Numbered from the stretch's first letter, positions 19,317 to 29,055 are shown. The stretch: 64,000 nt of DNA from Ferirhizobium litorale (GCA_030028905.1 JALDYZ010000002.1:496001-560000); one strand, 5' to 3'. The notes: generated by a model from the sequence alone, not told the origin. A program made the numbers and translations.

Positions 19317-20417
19317 ATGCGCGACCCCTATGCAGTGCTTGGCGTGAAGCGGGATGCAGGAGCCGACGAGATCAAATCAGCCTGGCGCACCGTCGCCAAG
19401 GCCTCTCATCCGGACCGCAACCAGGCGGATCCCTCCGCCTCCGCACGTTTTGCCGAGGCCGGGAGGGCCTACGAGATGCTGAAGGATCCTGAAAAGCGCA
19501 GCCGCTACGACCAGGCGCGCCGCATGGCCGAAACCGGCAAGGACGGGCCGACCATCCAGCAGCAGCGCGAATCGGCCCGCCATGCCGCGGCGCGGGCAAA
19601 GGCAGCGCAGGCAAATGCCCAGCAGGTGATGGAAGAACTGCTGCGGGCCAGCGCCGAGCGCGCCAGGGCCGGAGCATCCTCCGCTAGCGGCGGGGAAACC
19701 GCCGAGGACGTCATCGACCGGATCTTCGGCGCGCAGCCGCAGAAAGGCCAGGCAGAGCCGGCGGACCGAACCGCAACGGCATCGCAGGCGGGCGATCAAG
19801 CGCCACAGCCGGGTGGAGACAAGCCGCCTGCGGCACCACTGCCGTTGCAGGCGGTCGACCTCATAGCCTCGCTGGTTCGACGCATTCGCGGCGTCCCCGC
19901 ATCTCCGGACAAGGTGCCGGATCTCGTTGCGGAAGCGACCGTGTCGCTCGACGAACTGATCAAGGAGGCCTGGACCTCGGTGCAGTTTTCCGATGGGCGG
20001 GAGGTGAAATTCCCGCTTGGCCCCGGCATGACCGACGGCCATGTCGTGCGGCTGAACGGCCAGGGTCTCAAGCTGCAGGGCATCGCGCGCGGCGACGCGG
20101 TCATCCATCTGCGGGTCACGCCGTCGGAGCGGTTCCGGGTCAACGGCTACGACATCCACACGGTGCTGCCGGTGTCGCTCGAAAATGCCGTGCTCGGCTG
20201 CACGACCATGGTCGAATCGCCGACAGGTCCAGTCGAGATCGAGGTCAAACCCTGGTCCGGATCCGACCAGACCGTCCGCGTGCCCGGCCTCGGCCTTTCC
20301 AGCGGCAAGGGGTCACGAGGCGATCTCGTCGTCGAGCTGCGCATTATCCTGTGGGAAAAACCTGACGACAAAGTAACGGATTTGATGCGCAGCATGCGCG
20401 AAGGACTGTTTTTATGA
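19317..20417 (+). CDS. DnaJ-like co-chaperone without zinc fingers (CbpA type)
   Basis: A 366-residue J-domain protein. Residues 1-65 form the J domain with the HPD motif (ASHPDRNQ) that stimulates DnaK ATPase. A long low-complexity middle (alanine/glutamine rich) replaces the G/F region, and the C-terminal half is the substrate-binding DnaJ_C domain (VSLDELIKEAWTSVQF, VHLRVTPSERFRVNGYDI). There are no CXXCXGXG repeats, so it belongs to the CbpA/type II group rather than DnaJ itself. The ATG inside the frame is preferred to a GTG three codons earlier. It sits upstream of fabI. Confidence 0.87.
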   Translation: MRDPYAVLGVKRDAGADEIKSAWRTVAKASHPDRNQADPSASARFAEAGRAYEMLKDPEKRSRYDQARRMAETGKDGPTIQQQRESARHAAARAKAAQANAQQVMEELLRASAERARAGASSASGGETAEDVIDRIFGAQPQKGQAEPADRTATASQAGDQAPQPGGDKPPAAPLPLQAVDLIASLVRRIRGVPASPDKVPDLVAEATVSLDELIKEAWTSVQFSDGREVKFPLGPGMTDGHVVRLNGQGLKLQGIARGDAVIHLRVTPSERFRVNGYDIHTVLPVSLENAVLGCTTMVESPTGPVEIEVKPWSGSDQTVRVPGLGLSSGKGSRGDLVVELRIILWEKPDDKVTDLMRSMREGLFL

Positions 20418-20549
20418 ATATTCCGTGACGTTATCCAACGTTACGCACCCTTTATTACGAGCCCTTACAGTTCATGATCCGTGCCATGCTTGAACCGTGG
20501 TGCGGGCTATGCCATAGGCACTTTCAATAAAAAATTTGAGGAATAAGGT

Positions 20550-21368
20550 ATGACTCAAGCATCCGGCCTGATGAAAGGCAAACGCGGCGTCATCATGGGC
20601 GTGGCAAACAACCGTTCGATCGCATGGGGCATTGCCAAGGCCTGCGCCGACGCAGGCGCAGAGATCGCGCTTACCTGGCAGGGCGACGCCCTGAAGAAGC
20701 GCGTCGAGCCGCTCGCGGAGGAACTGGGTGCCTTCATGGCCGGCCACTGTGACGTGACCGATCTTGCAACGATCGACGGCGTGTTCGAGACCCTCGAGAA
20801 GAAGTGGGGCAAGATCGACTTCGTGGTCCACGCCATTGCATTTTCCGACAAGGACGAACTGACCGGTCGCTACGTCGACACCACCCGCGACAACTTCAAC
20901 CGCACGATGGATATTTCGGTCTTTTCGCTGACCGCGGTCGCCCAGCGCGCCGAGCGGATCATGAACGACGGCGGCTCGATCATCACCCTCACCTACTACG
21001 GTGCGGAAAAGGTCATGCCGCATTACAACGTCATGGGCGTGGCCAAGGCGGCGCTGGAAGCCAGCGTGCGCTACCTGGCCGTCGACCTCGGCGACCGTGG
21101 CATCCGCGTCAACGCGATCTCTGCCGGCCCGATCAAGACGCTCGCCGCATCCGGCATCGGCGACTTCCGCTATATCCTCAAGTGGAACGAGTACAATGCG
21201 CCGCTGAAGCGCACCGTCACGATCGACGAGGTCGGCAAGTCGGCGCTCTACCTGCTTTCCGACCTGTCGACCGCCGTGACCGGCGAAATCCACCATGTCG
21301 ATTCCGGCTACCACACCGTCGGCATGAAGGCGGTCGACGCTCCCGACATTTCGGTCATCAAGGAATAA
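20550..21368 (+). CDS. fabI: Enoyl-[acyl-carrier-protein] reductase (NADH)
   Basis: Catalyses the last reduction in each cycle of type II fatty acid synthesis. The 272-residue short-chain dehydrogenase shows GVANNRSIAWGIAKA (cofactor loop of FabI), the Y-x6-Y-x6-K catalytic layout in YYGAEKVMPHYNVMGVAKA, and the SAGPIKTLAASGI substrate loop. The GAGGAATAAGGT site precedes the ATG. A hairpin (21380-21410) follows the stop. Rhizobia often carry a second FabI copy elsewhere, which cannot be judged here. Confidence 0.96.
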   Translation: MTQASGLMKGKRGVIMGVANNRSIAWGIAKACADAGAEIALTWQGDALKKRVEPLAEELGAFMAGHCDVTDLATIDGVFETLEKKWGKIDFVVHAIAFSDKDELTGRYVDTTRDNFNRTMDISVFSLTAVAQRAERIMNDGGSIITLTYYGAEKVMPHYNVMGVAKAALEASVRYLAVDLGDRGIRVNAISAGPIKTLAASGIGDFRYILKWNEYNAPLKRTVTIDEVGKSALYLLSDLSTAVTGEIHHVDSGYHTVGMKAVDAPDISVIKE

Positions 21369-21379
21369 CATTGTTCAGA

Positions 21380-21415
21380 GACGCCGTGCCCCCAACCGGA
21401 GCGCGGCGTCTTCAC
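21380..21415 (+). terminator. Terminator-like hairpin after fabI
   Basis: A 10-bp stem with one G-U pair (GACGCCGTGC / GCGCGGCGTC) and an 11-base loop, then TTCACATT. It lies 12 bases after the fabI stop. Confidence 0.55.
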
Positions 21416-21545
21416 ATTCGCGGTACCTGACCGCGGATCGCGCCTCTCCTCGCGCCTGCCATCTTGCGGATCCCCGAATGTGGCACTAGTTCTCCCAAGA
21501 GTTCGTCCCCTTTCGGGGACGTTTCAATGAAGGCAGGGGTATGCC

Positions 21546-22136
21546 GTGCTCATCTACATGATCCGTCACGGACAAACCGACTGGAACGCCGAGGGCCGGC
21601 TTCAGGGACAGCAGAATATCGACCTCAACGCGCTCGGCCGCGAACAGGCGAGCCGCAACGGCGAGGATCTGCTCGCGCTTGTCGGTGACAGGATCGGCGA
21701 TTTCGCCTTCGTCTCCAGCCCGCTTGCGCGCACCCGCGAGACCATGGAGCGGCTGCGGGCGGCGATGGGCCTCGACCCCACCGACTACGAGACCGACGAG
21801 AGGCTGGTGGAGGTTTCCTTCGGCGACTGGGAAGGCCGCACGCTGCAGGACCTCAAGAAGCTCACGCCGGACAGACTGAAGGCGCGGCGCGCCTCGAAGT
21901 GGGACTTCATACCGCCCGGTACAGCCGCCGAGAGCTACGAGATCCTGTCCTGGAGGGTCGGATCATGGCTGCGTTCGGTCAACCAGCCGACCGTCTGCGT
22001 CGCCCATGGCGGCGTGGTCCGCACGCTGCTCCATCTGGTCGGCGACATGGACAAGGACGAAGCCGCCTGGGCGGCCATCCCGCAGGACCAGATCCTGCGG
22101 CTGGATACCGAGAGCCGCCACTACAAGTGGATGTAG
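21546..22136 (+). CDS. Histidine phosphatase (phosphoglycerate mutase-like)
   Basis: A 196-residue protein of the histidine phosphatase superfamily. The catalytic RHG motif is at residues 7-9 (MIRHGQTDWNAEGR), the second conserved arginine block in SSPLARTRETMERL, the acid/base glutamate in VEVSFGDWEGR, and the second histidine in VCVAHGGVVRTLL. Members dephosphorylate small phosphorylated metabolites; the substrate here is not evident. The GTG start has a CAGGGGT sequence upstream. The gene is convergent with the epoxide hydrolase gene; a hairpin lies between them. Confidence 0.92.
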   Translation: MLIYMIRHGQTDWNAEGRLQGQQNIDLNALGREQASRNGEDLLALVGDRIGDFAFVSSPLARTRETMERLRAAMGLDPTDYETDERLVEVSFGDWEGRTLQDLKKLTPDRLKARRASKWDFIPPGTAAESYEILSWRVGSWLRSVNQPTVCVAHGGVVRTLLHLVGDMDKDEAAWAAIPQDQILRLDTESRHYKWM

Positions 22137-22224
22137 GCCGTCGTCAAAACGCATTATCTCAATGTGTTGCGAAGCGTTCTTCCAATCTTGAATACGCAGA
22201 GCGGAAGCAGGCGTGAGTCTATGA

Positions 22225-22257
22225 GAATGGCGGGCAGCCATTCGCCGCCCGCCATTC
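22225..22257. terminator. Hairpin between convergent genes
   Basis: A perfect 11-bp inverted repeat (GAATGGCGGGC / GCCCGCCATTC) with an 11-base loop between the histidine phosphatase and epoxide hydrolase stops. No T-run on either strand, but its position fits a shared 3' end. Confidence 0.5.
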
Positions 22258-22262
22258 GGAGC

Positions 22263-23600
22263 TCAGCGCAGCGACCGGAATCCCTCGCGCATATCCTCGA
22301 CCAGCGCCTGCGGCTGTTCCCACGCGGCGAAGTGGCCACCTTTCTCATGGCGCTTGTAGAAGATCAGGTTGGGGAAGGCTTTTCGCGACCAGCTTTCCGG
22401 AGCGGTGTAAATCTCGTCCGGGAAGGCGCTGACCGCGACCGGAATGGTCACGCCCTTGGGCGCGAAGAAAGCCAACTTGCTCTCCCAGAACAGGCGGCCG
22501 GAAGACAGCCCCGTCTTGGTCAGCCAGTAGAGCGTGATGTTGTCGAGGATATCATCCCTCGTCAGCCCTTCGGACGCACCGTCAAAGACGCGGTTGATCA
22601 GCTTCTGGCTCTCCGGGTCGTGGTCGATCATCCAGGCGGCGAGCGCGATGGGCGAATCGTCCAGACCGTAGAGGGTCTGCGGCCGGGCGCCCATTTCCAG
22701 CGCGTAGCCGACGCGATTCTTGTAGAAGAACTCGAGCTGCTTCCACGCATATTCCTCGTCGTCCGTCAGGCCCGTCGGCTTCGGTGAGCCGGCCAGCGCC
22801 GCCGAAACGTTATCGGGAAGCGTGCCGGGCATGTTGGTGTGGATGCCGAGCAGGCCTGCCGGCCTCTGTACCGCCATCTGCTCGTTCACGGCGTCACCCC
22901 AGTCGCCGCCCTGCGCGACATATTTCTTGTAGCCCAGGCGGTCCATCAGAGCGGCCCAGGCGCGAGCGACACGCTGCGGGTCCCAACCGAGTTCGGTGGG
23001 CTTGCCCGAAAAGCCATAGCCCGGTAGCGACGGGATGACGACGTCGAACGCATCGGCTTCGGTGCCGCCATATGCAGTCGGGTCGGTCAGCCGGTCGATG
23101 ATCTTCAGCTGTTCGATGATCGAACCCGGCCAGCCGTGGGTGATGATCACCGGCAAGGCGTTCTTGTGCTTGGACTTCACATGGATGAAGTGGATATCGA
23201 CACCGTCGATGTTGGTGATGAACTGAGGATACTTGTTGAGGTTCGCCTCGGCCCTGCGCCAGTCGTACTCGCTCACCCAATAGTCGGCGAGCTTCTGCAT
23301 CGTCCCGACCCGAACGCCCTGGGTGTCGTCTTGAACCAGTTCCGGGCTCGGCCATCGCGTCGCCTTGACCCGCTGCTTGAGGTCGATAAGAGCCTCATCG
23401 GTTGCATGGAACTGGAATGGGCGGATCGAGGCATCCTTGGCCCGTTGCGCGGTCGCGACCGGCGCCTTGGTGGCGGCTGCCTCTGCGGATGCCGCCGTTG
23501 CGATCAAAAGTCCGATTGCCCCGGCGGAAACTGCGGCGAGCATCCGCCGAAGTGATTGTCGCGAGCGCGGCGTGGCCACGATTGTGTGGGTATCAGTCAT
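22263..23600 (-). CDS. Exported epoxide hydrolase (alpha/beta hydrolase with EHN domain)
   Basis: A 445-residue protein with an N-terminal signal peptide containing a twin-arginine-like stretch (SLRRMLAAVSAGAIGLLIATAASAEA), then the epoxide-hydrolase N-terminal domain (IRPFQFHATDEALIDLKQRVKATRWPSPE) and an alpha/beta hydrolase fold. The oxyanion HGWPGS and the nucleophile elbow GGDWGDAV (aspartate) are intact, and a C-terminal histidine lies in EKGGHFAAWEQP. It should open epoxides to diols in the periplasm. GAGGTGC precedes the ATG. Substrate unknown. Confidence 0.9.
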   Translation of the reverse strand: MTDTHTIVATPRSRQSLRRMLAAVSAGAIGLLIATAASAEAAATKAPVATAQRAKDASIRPFQFHATDEALIDLKQRVKATRWPSPELVQDDTQGVRVGTMQKLADYWVSEYDWRRAEANLNKYPQFITNIDGVDIHFIHVKSKHKNALPVIITHGWPGSIIEQLKIIDRLTDPTAYGGTEADAFDVVIPSLPGYGFSGKPTELGWDPQRVARAWAALMDRLGYKKYVAQGGDWGDAVNEQMAVQRPAGLLGIHTNMPGTLPDNVSAALAGSPKPTGLTDDEEYAWKQLEFFYKNRVGYALEMGARPQTLYGLDDSPIALAAWMIDHDPESQKLINRVFDGASEGLTRDDILDNITLYWLTKTGLSSGRLFWESKLAFFAPKGVTIPVAVSAFPDEIYTAPESWSRKAFPNLIFYKRHEKGGHFAAWEQPQALVEDMREGFRSLR

Positions 23601-23868
23601 AATGCACCTCAAATGTTGGCTGGCAGCGCCCGATTGCGCCGCCTGCCATCATTTGTGTTCACCCTTGGGGAGCGTGAATAACCGCGTTGCGGCAGGCACT
23701 CGTGCGCAAAGCGCGTGAATTCGGTCGCGGCGTGGCCGATCGCAGGAGCGCAGCCAAGCTCTGCGCGGAAACGGTTCGTTTCAGCGTCGACGACAAAGGA
23801 TGAGTCATCTCAAGGTGATGCGGGAACCATTTGAGACGGCACGTCGGCTCCCGTCTGGGGCCAATTTC

Positions 23869-24129
23869 CTACTGGACGACCTCGAGGTCGTTGATGACGC
23901 GCTTTCCATCCACCTCGGTGTAGAAGACGATCACCTTCACGCCTTCCTCCAGGCCTTCGAAATTGAACTCTTCCGGCGCCTGGTAGGTCTTGCCGTCGTC
24001 AAGCGTGAGGCTCAGGTCGTTCATGTCGACCTTCTTGATGGTCGCCTCGACATCGGCACTCTCTGCAAAACCCTTCAGAGGGGAAAGAAAACTCGCTGTG
24101 GCCAACAGTGCCGCTATCATGAAACGCAT
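23869..24129 (-). CDS. DUF1344 periplasmic protein
   Basis: An 86-residue exported protein with a signal peptide (MRFMIAALLATASFLSPLKGFAES) and a small beta-rich domain (VEATIKKVDMNDLSLTLDDGKTYQAP, then KVIVFYTEVDGKRVINDLEVV) of the DUF1344 family. It is common in rhizobia and of unknown function. The ATG is supported by GGGGGAGG. Divergent from aroC with a 405-base gap. Confidence 0.85.
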   Translation of the reverse strand: MRFMIAALLATASFLSPLKGFAESADVEATIKKVDMNDLSLTLDDGKTYQAPEEFNFEGLEEGVKVIVFYTEVDGKRVINDLEVVQ

Positions 24130-24534
24130 CTGGCCTCCCCCTTTTTGTCTCGTTGAAGAAAATTTCTTGATCACGATTTATCCCCTCGAATATGGCGAAA
24201 ATTGCCCCGAAACGTGACTTTTCGGGCCCAATTGATGAATGGAAAACCGTGCAGGATCAAGAGCCTTGGGGCGCCGGGGAAAGCAGCGCATGAAATCCTG
24301 TCACAACCTGTGGATAGCCCTCACGCGCAATCCTCAGGGCGCCGGCATCGTCGCGCGCTTTTCCATCCGCAGTGGCTGCCCGCGACGCAATGCGGCCAAA
24401 TTCATTCCACGCCGTTTCTCGCAAAGGAAAGAAAGACTTTTCTCTTCCAGCTGTTTTACACTATGAGTGTGGCCGCCTCTTTCAAGCAATGGCAGAGACG
24501 GCCGGAACGGCCTCCGCCAACCCGGTCAGGACAT
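24130..24534. other. Intergenic region between DUF1344 gene and aroC
   Basis: No convincing gene. It contains an inverted repeat (24200-24212 with 24219-24233, arms AATTGCCCCGAAA and TTTCGGGCCCAATT) near the DUF1344 side, and a lower-GC stretch around 24420-24470 that may hold the aroC promoter. An in-frame ATG at about 24463 could extend AroC by 24 residues, but the canonical start is downstream. Confidence 0.5.
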
Positions 24535-25632
24535 ATGTCGCACAACACGTTCGGTCATCTTTTCCGTGTCACCACCTGGGGCGAAAGCCACGGGCCCGCG
24601 CTCGGCTGCGTCGTAGACGGCTGCCCGCCCGGCATCCGATTCACGCTTGGCGAACTGCAGGCCTGGCTCGACAAGCGCAAGCCGGGGCAATCGCGCTTCG
24701 TCACCCAGCGGCGCGAGGACGATCTCGTGAAAGTGCTCTCCGGCGTGATGTTGGACGACGATGGCGAGACGATGATCTCCACCGGAACGCCGATCTCGAT
24801 GCTGATCGAGAACACCGACCAGCGCTCCAAGGATTATGGCGAGATTGCCCGGCGCTATCGCCCCGGCCACGCCGACTATACCTATGATGCCAAGTACGGC
24901 ATCCGCGACTATCGCGGCGGCGGTCGCTCGTCGGCGCGCGAGACGGCGGCCCGCGTCGCCGCCGGCGGGCTTGCTCGCAAGGTCGTCCCCGGCGTCATCG
25001 TGCGCGGCGCGCTGGTGCAGATCGGCAAGCACAAGATCAACCGCGACAACTGGGACTGGACCCAGGTCGACCAGAACCCCTTCTTTGCCCCCGATGCGGC
25101 CATCGTGCCGGTCTGGGAAGAATATCTCGATTCGATCCGCAAGGCCGGTTCCTCCGTCGGCGCGGTTGTCGAGGTCGTGGCCGAAGGCGTGCCAGCGGGG
25201 CTCGGCGCGCCGATCTATGCCAAGCTCGACCAGGACCTCGCCGCCAACCTGATGTCGATCAACGCCGTCAAGGGCGTCGAGATCGGCAACGGCTTCGAGG
25301 CCGCCGGAATCACCGGAGAGGAAAATGCCGACGAGATGCGCATGGGTCCGGACGGCAAGCCGGTCTTTTTGTCCAACCATGCCGGCGGCATCCTCGGCGG
25401 GATCTCGACCGGCCAGCCGGTCATCGCCCGCTTCGCGATTAAGCCGACCTCGTCGATCCTCACCGAACGGCGCTCGATCGACGCTGACGGCAACGAGGTC
25501 GACGTACGCACCAAGGGTCGCCACGACCCTTGCGTCGGCATCCGCGCCGTTCCGATCGGAGAGGCCATGGTTGCCTGCACGATCGCCGACCATTATCTGA
25601 GAGACCGCGGCCAGACCGGCCGCACGCGATAG
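24535..25632 (+). CDS. aroC: Chorismate synthase
   Basis: Makes chorismate from EPSP at the end of the shikimate pathway, using reduced FMN. The 365-residue protein has all three family signatures: [18 protein letters not shown], the [29 protein letters not shown] block, and the late R-S-D-x-CAVP equivalent ([18 protein letters not shown]). The start [20 protein letters not shown] is the usual one for the family and has CAGGA upstream. The ribBX gene follows after 10 bases, so the two are probably cotranscribed. Confidence 0.97.
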   Translation: MSHNTFGHLFRVTTWGESHGPALGCVVDGCPPGIRFTLGELQAWLDKRKPGQSRFVTQRREDDLVKVLSGVMLDDDGETMISTGTPISMLIENTDQRSKDYGEIARRYRPGHADYTYDAKYGIRDYRGGGRSSARETAARVAAGGLARKVVPGVIVRGALVQIGKHKINRDNWDWTQVDQNPFFAPDAAIVPVWEEYLDSIRKAGSSVGAVVEVVAEGVPAGLGAPIYAKLDQDLAANLMSINAVKGVEIGNGFEAAGITGEENADEMRMGPDGKPVFLSNHAGGILGGISTGQPVIARFAIKPTSSILTERRSIDADGNEVDVRTKGRHDPCVGIRAVPIGEAMVACTIADHYLRDRGQTGRTR

Positions 25633-25642
25633 GAAGACTTTC

Positions 25643-26746
25643 ATGGCCTATGACCAGAAACGCGTCGTCGACGCCATTCGCGCCTTCGAGGCCGGCGAAA
25701 TCGTCGTCGTTACCGATGACGACGACCGCGAGAACGAGGGCGATCTCATCGTCGCGGCGGTGCATTGCACCGCAGAGAAGATGGCTTTCATCGTGCGCCA
25801 CACCTCCGGGATCGTCTGCGCGCCGATGCCGCGCGAGGAAGCCCGGCGGCTGAACCTCAGCGCCATGGTGGCCGAAAACGACTCGGCCCACACCACCGCC
25901 TTCACGGTGACCGTCGATTTCAAGCACGGCACCACCACAGGCATTTCCGCCGAAGACCGGACGCTGACGGTGCGCAACCTCGCCAACCCGAATGTCGGAC
26001 CCGACGATTTTGTCCGCCCCGGTCATATCTTTCCGCTGATCGCCCGCGAGGGCGGCGTGCTGATGCGCTCCGGTCATACCGAAGCCGCGGTCGATCTCTG
26101 CCGGCTGGCCAGCCTGCCGCCGATCGGCGTCATCTGCGAACTCGTCAATGACGACGGCACCGTGATGCGCGGCCCGCAGGTCGCAAGCTTTGCCGAGACG
26201 CACGGACTGAAGCAGGTCTCGGTCGCCGACCTGATCGCCTATCGCCAGCGCAAGGAGACGCTGATCGAGCTACAGTCCAGCGTCGACATCGAGACCCCGT
26301 TCGGCCCGGCGAAGGCGCATGCCTATTCGCTACCCTGGGATCCGATGCAGCATCTCGCCATCGTCTTCGGCGACATCCGCGACGGCATCAACATTCCGGT
26401 GCGCCTGCACCCCGAGAACGTCGCCGGGGACGTCTTCGGCAAGAACCCGCCACTTACCCAGTACATGAAGAAGATCGCCGATGAAGGTCGCGGCATCATT
26501 GTCTACCTTCGCGAAGGCTCGGTCGGCGTCGGTCATCACGAGACCGGCCGCAAGCTGGTGCAGGGCAACCGCGAGGGCCATTCCCAGGCGGCGTCGCGCG
26601 AAAACGAGTGGCTGGAAATCGGCCTCGGCGCGCAGATCCTCAAGGATCTCGGCGTCAGCTCGATCCGGCTGCTGACGAGCCGCGAGCGCCACTATGTGGG
26701 GCTGGAGGGTTTCGGCATCCGCATCGCCCATACGGAAATCGGCTGA
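25643..26746 (+). CDS. ribB: 3,4-dihydroxy-2-butanone 4-phosphate synthase, RibBX type
   Basis: Makes the four-carbon precursor of riboflavin from ribulose 5-phosphate. The N-terminal half is a complete RibB (VTDDDDRENEGDLIVAA, RHTSGIVCAPM, TTTGISAEDR, RPGHIFPLIAREGGVL, GHTEAAVDL). The C-terminal half resembles GTP cyclohydrolase II but lacks the zinc cysteines: the position of the usual C-x2-GD-x8-C-x-C reads HPENVAGDVFGKNPP. It therefore cannot be a working RibA, and a separate cyclohydrolase must exist. This matches the RibBX form known from rhizobia, where the X part is thought to be regulatory. Confidence 0.93.
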   Translation: MAYDQKRVVDAIRAFEAGEIVVVTDDDDRENEGDLIVAAVHCTAEKMAFIVRHTSGIVCAPMPREEARRLNLSAMVAENDSAHTTAFTVTVDFKHGTTTGISAEDRTLTVRNLANPNVGPDDFVRPGHIFPLIAREGGVLMRSGHTEAAVDLCRLASLPPIGVICELVNDDGTVMRGPQVASFAETHGLKQVSVADLIAYRQRKETLIELQSSVDIETPFGPAKAHAYSLPWDPMQHLAIVFGDIRDGINIPVRLHPENVAGDVFGKNPPLTQYMKKIADEGRGIIVYLREGSVGVGHHETGRKLVQGNREGHSQAASRENEWLEIGLGAQILKDLGVSSIRLLTSRERHYVGLEGFGIRIAHTEIG

Positions 26747-26765
26747 ACCGGTCCGGAGGCGTCTC

Positions 26766-27851
26766 GTGCTGGTGCTTCACATAGGACCGCACAAGACGGC
26801 GACGACCTATCTGCAGGGCAACTTCTACCGCAACCGCGCCCGGCTGCTTGAGCGGGGATGGCTTTACCCGCTCACCGGCGAGCGGGTGAAGATCGCCCAT
26901 CACGACGTTTCCGACTATCCGGACAGGATCCTCGACGGCACGAGCAAGTTCAATGCCGAGCTCGAGCGGATAGGCAACAGGGCGAAGAGCGAAGGCCTGA
27001 ACGTCCTTCTCTCCTCGGAAGGTTTCCGGCGCTGGAGGCCGAAGCACTTCCAGAAGATCCGCGCGCTGCTGCGGGCCGACGATCTGCATATCGTCTATAC
27101 GATCCGCGATCCCTTGAGTACCTTCCACTCCTTCTGGGCGCAGCAGGTCAAGAACGGGTCGACAATCAGCCTCCCGGAATTGTTCGAGCAGCATTTCCGC
27201 GATCCGCTGAACTCCCATCTCGTCAATCCGGTGCAGGAGATCGAGCCGCTCCTCGGCCAGCCCGGCATAGAGCTGACGGTGCTGCTGTTCGACGAGATGC
27301 GTCGCCGCAAGCTCGATATCTTCACGGCATTCATGGAACAGGTGCTGCAGATCCACGACGTCGCGCCCGTCTCGGCCGAAACGCGCAACGAGCGCCTGCC
27401 GATCGAGATGACCGAATTCATCCGCGCCATCAATCCGCTGGCGAAACTGCAGCCGGCAAAGGGAAAGATCAGCATCGGCACCGCCGTCCGCCTGTTCCTC
27501 TATCCGTGGGAGAAGAAGGCGGTCATCAAGGCGATGCACGAAAGCGGCGCGCTGCGAACCATGACGGTCAGCCGCGACAGCCTGGAACTAGGGGGCATCG
27601 AGGAACGGATCATCGAGCGGCTTTCGCCCTATCTGTGGCCCGCGCCGGCCTCCGGCCGCATCTTTTCCGCCGAACCCGGGCAATGGGTGCACTACGATGC
27701 GGACGCGCTGCGCCAGGACCCGCAGGTGCGGAGGCTGATGGACAAGGCGCTGAAGAAGACCGGTCATGACAGCCTGTGGATCCGCAACGCCAACCGCTGC
27801 TTCGGCATGGCGATCGCGCTTCGCCGATGGAAAAAGCGGCTGCGTTCCTAG
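26766..27851 (+). CDS. Sulfotransferase-like protein
   Basis: A 361-residue protein. The N-terminus LVLHIGPHKTATTYLQGNF looks like the 5'-phosphosulfate-binding loop of PAPS-dependent sulfotransferases; a later IVYTIRDPLSTFHSFWAQQV segment resembles the 3'-phosphate-binding region. No membrane helix or signal is seen. The target could be a surface glycan or a small molecule; nothing in the sequence decides this. The GTG start has GGAGGC upstream and lies 19 bases after ribBX. Homologous genes are usually annotated as hypothetical. Confidence 0.7.
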   Translation: MLVLHIGPHKTATTYLQGNFYRNRARLLERGWLYPLTGERVKIAHHDVSDYPDRILDGTSKFNAELERIGNRAKSEGLNVLLSSEGFRRWRPKHFQKIRALLRADDLHIVYTIRDPLSTFHSFWAQQVKNGSTISLPELFEQHFRDPLNSHLVNPVQEIEPLLGQPGIELTVLLFDEMRRRKLDIFTAFMEQVLQIHDVAPVSAETRNERLPIEMTEFIRAINPLAKLQPAKGKISIGTAVRLFLYPWEKKAVIKAMHESGALRTMTVSRDSLELGGIEERIIERLSPYLWPAPASGRIFSAEPGQWVHYDADALRQDPQVRRLMDKALKKTGHDSLWIRNANRCFGMAIALRRWKKRLRS

Positions 27852-27861
27852 GTCCGCCGCG

Positions 27862-29055
27862 CTACTCGCCGCGCCAGCCATCCAGATAGTGCACCTCGTC
27901 GACACCGGTAAAGCGGGCGATGCGGGCAAGCTCGGCCTCAAGCTTCTGCATCCGGCCGACCGATGTGCGCACTCCGGGCTCCCACCACAGCCGCCGGACG
28001 TTGAGGCGGCCGGATTTCCGGTCGGCCTTCATGTCGATGCGCCCGACTAGCCTGTCGCCTTCCAGCAGCGGAAAAACGTAGTAGCCGTATTCGCGCTTGG
28101 CTTCGGGAACGAAGACCTCGATGCGGTAGAAGAAACCGAACAGCCTCTCGGTGCGGTTGCGGTTGCGCAGCAGCGGATCGAAAGGGCTGAGCACCCGGAG
28201 CCTTGCCGGTGCCTCGGGCGCTTCCGCAATCGTCTCGACAAAGCCATCCAAACTGAACGACAGCCTCGGCTTGCCGCCATCGGCGGGGGCGATCAGCACC
28301 TCGCGCAATTCGCCGCGATTGGCCTCGACCCATTGCTTGACCTCGGCGGGCGAAAGCAGGTCCCAGAACGCGGCAACCTCGCCGGTCGTGGCAAAGCCCA
28401 GCCGCTCGAGCGCGCTGCGGCAGGCCCAGTCGACAAAGTCTTCGTGGCTGACCTCGGGTTCGCGGTGGTGGGCGGGCAGCACGCGCTCGACAAGGTCGTA
28501 GACCTTCTGGAAATTCTCCCGGCCCGCTATCGCCAGCTTGCCGGTGCGCCAGAGGTATTCGAGCGCCGTCTTGGACGGATGCCAGTTCCACCAGCCGCCG
28601 GAGACGTGATCCTCCGCCTTGACATCGCGCGACATGATCGCGCCGCCCCTGGCGATGCGCTCGTAAGTCTCCTTGAACGCCTGTTCAAATCCCTCGCCCT
28701 GCCACTTGCGCCAGCGCTCGATGATCGCCTGCTCTTCGCGGCGGAAACGGTGCTTCCAGTAGACGAAGAAGGCGCTCGGTAGAATGGAGGCATCGTGGGT
28801 CCAGTTCTCGAACAGCGCAGCGTCGCGCTCGACGAGTTCGGTGAGGTGCTCGCGGCGGTAAGTCTGGTTGCGCGAGAACAGGATCTGGTGATGCGCCCGC
28901 TCGACCGTCTGGATGCTGTCCACCTGGACAAAGCCGATGTCGTGGATGAGTTGCAGCAGGCCCTGCTTGTCGAGAGCCCTGCCCGGCGCATTGCTGAGGC
29001 CCTGCTTGGCGAGGAAGATCCGGCGTGCGTCGTTGTTTGAAATCAATACGGTCAT
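27862..29055 (-). CDS. YcaQ/AlkX-type winged-helix DNA glycosylase
   Basis: A 397-residue protein of the HTH_42 (AlkX/AlkZ) family. Known members are DNA glycosylases that unhook crosslinks and alkylated bases. The catalytic QxD motif of the YcaQ subgroup is present as FVQVDSI (Q44, D46), followed by VERAHHQILFSR. The C-terminal beta-barrel region shows LSPFDPLLRNRNRTERLFGFFYRIE and GRIDMKADRKSGRLNVRRLW. Length is typical. It is convergent with the sulfotransferase-like gene (10 bases between the stops). Confidence 0.88.
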   Translation of the reverse strand: MTVLISNNDARRIFLAKQGLSNAPGRALDKQGLLQLIHDIGFVQVDSIQTVERAHHQILFSRNQTYRREHLTELVERDAALFENWTHDASILPSAFFVYWKHRFRREEQAIIERWRKWQGEGFEQAFKETYERIARGGAIMSRDVKAEDHVSGGWWNWHPSKTALEYLWRTGKLAIAGRENFQKVYDLVERVLPAHHREPEVSHEDFVDWACRSALERLGFATTGEVAAFWDLLSPAEVKQWVEANRGELREVLIAPADGGKPRLSFSLDGFVETIAEAPEAPARLRVLSPFDPLLRNRNRTERLFGFFYRIEVFVPEAKREYGYYVFPLLEGDRLVGRIDMKADRKSGRLNVRRLWWEPGVRTSVGRMQKLEAELARIARFTGVDEVHYLDGWRGE

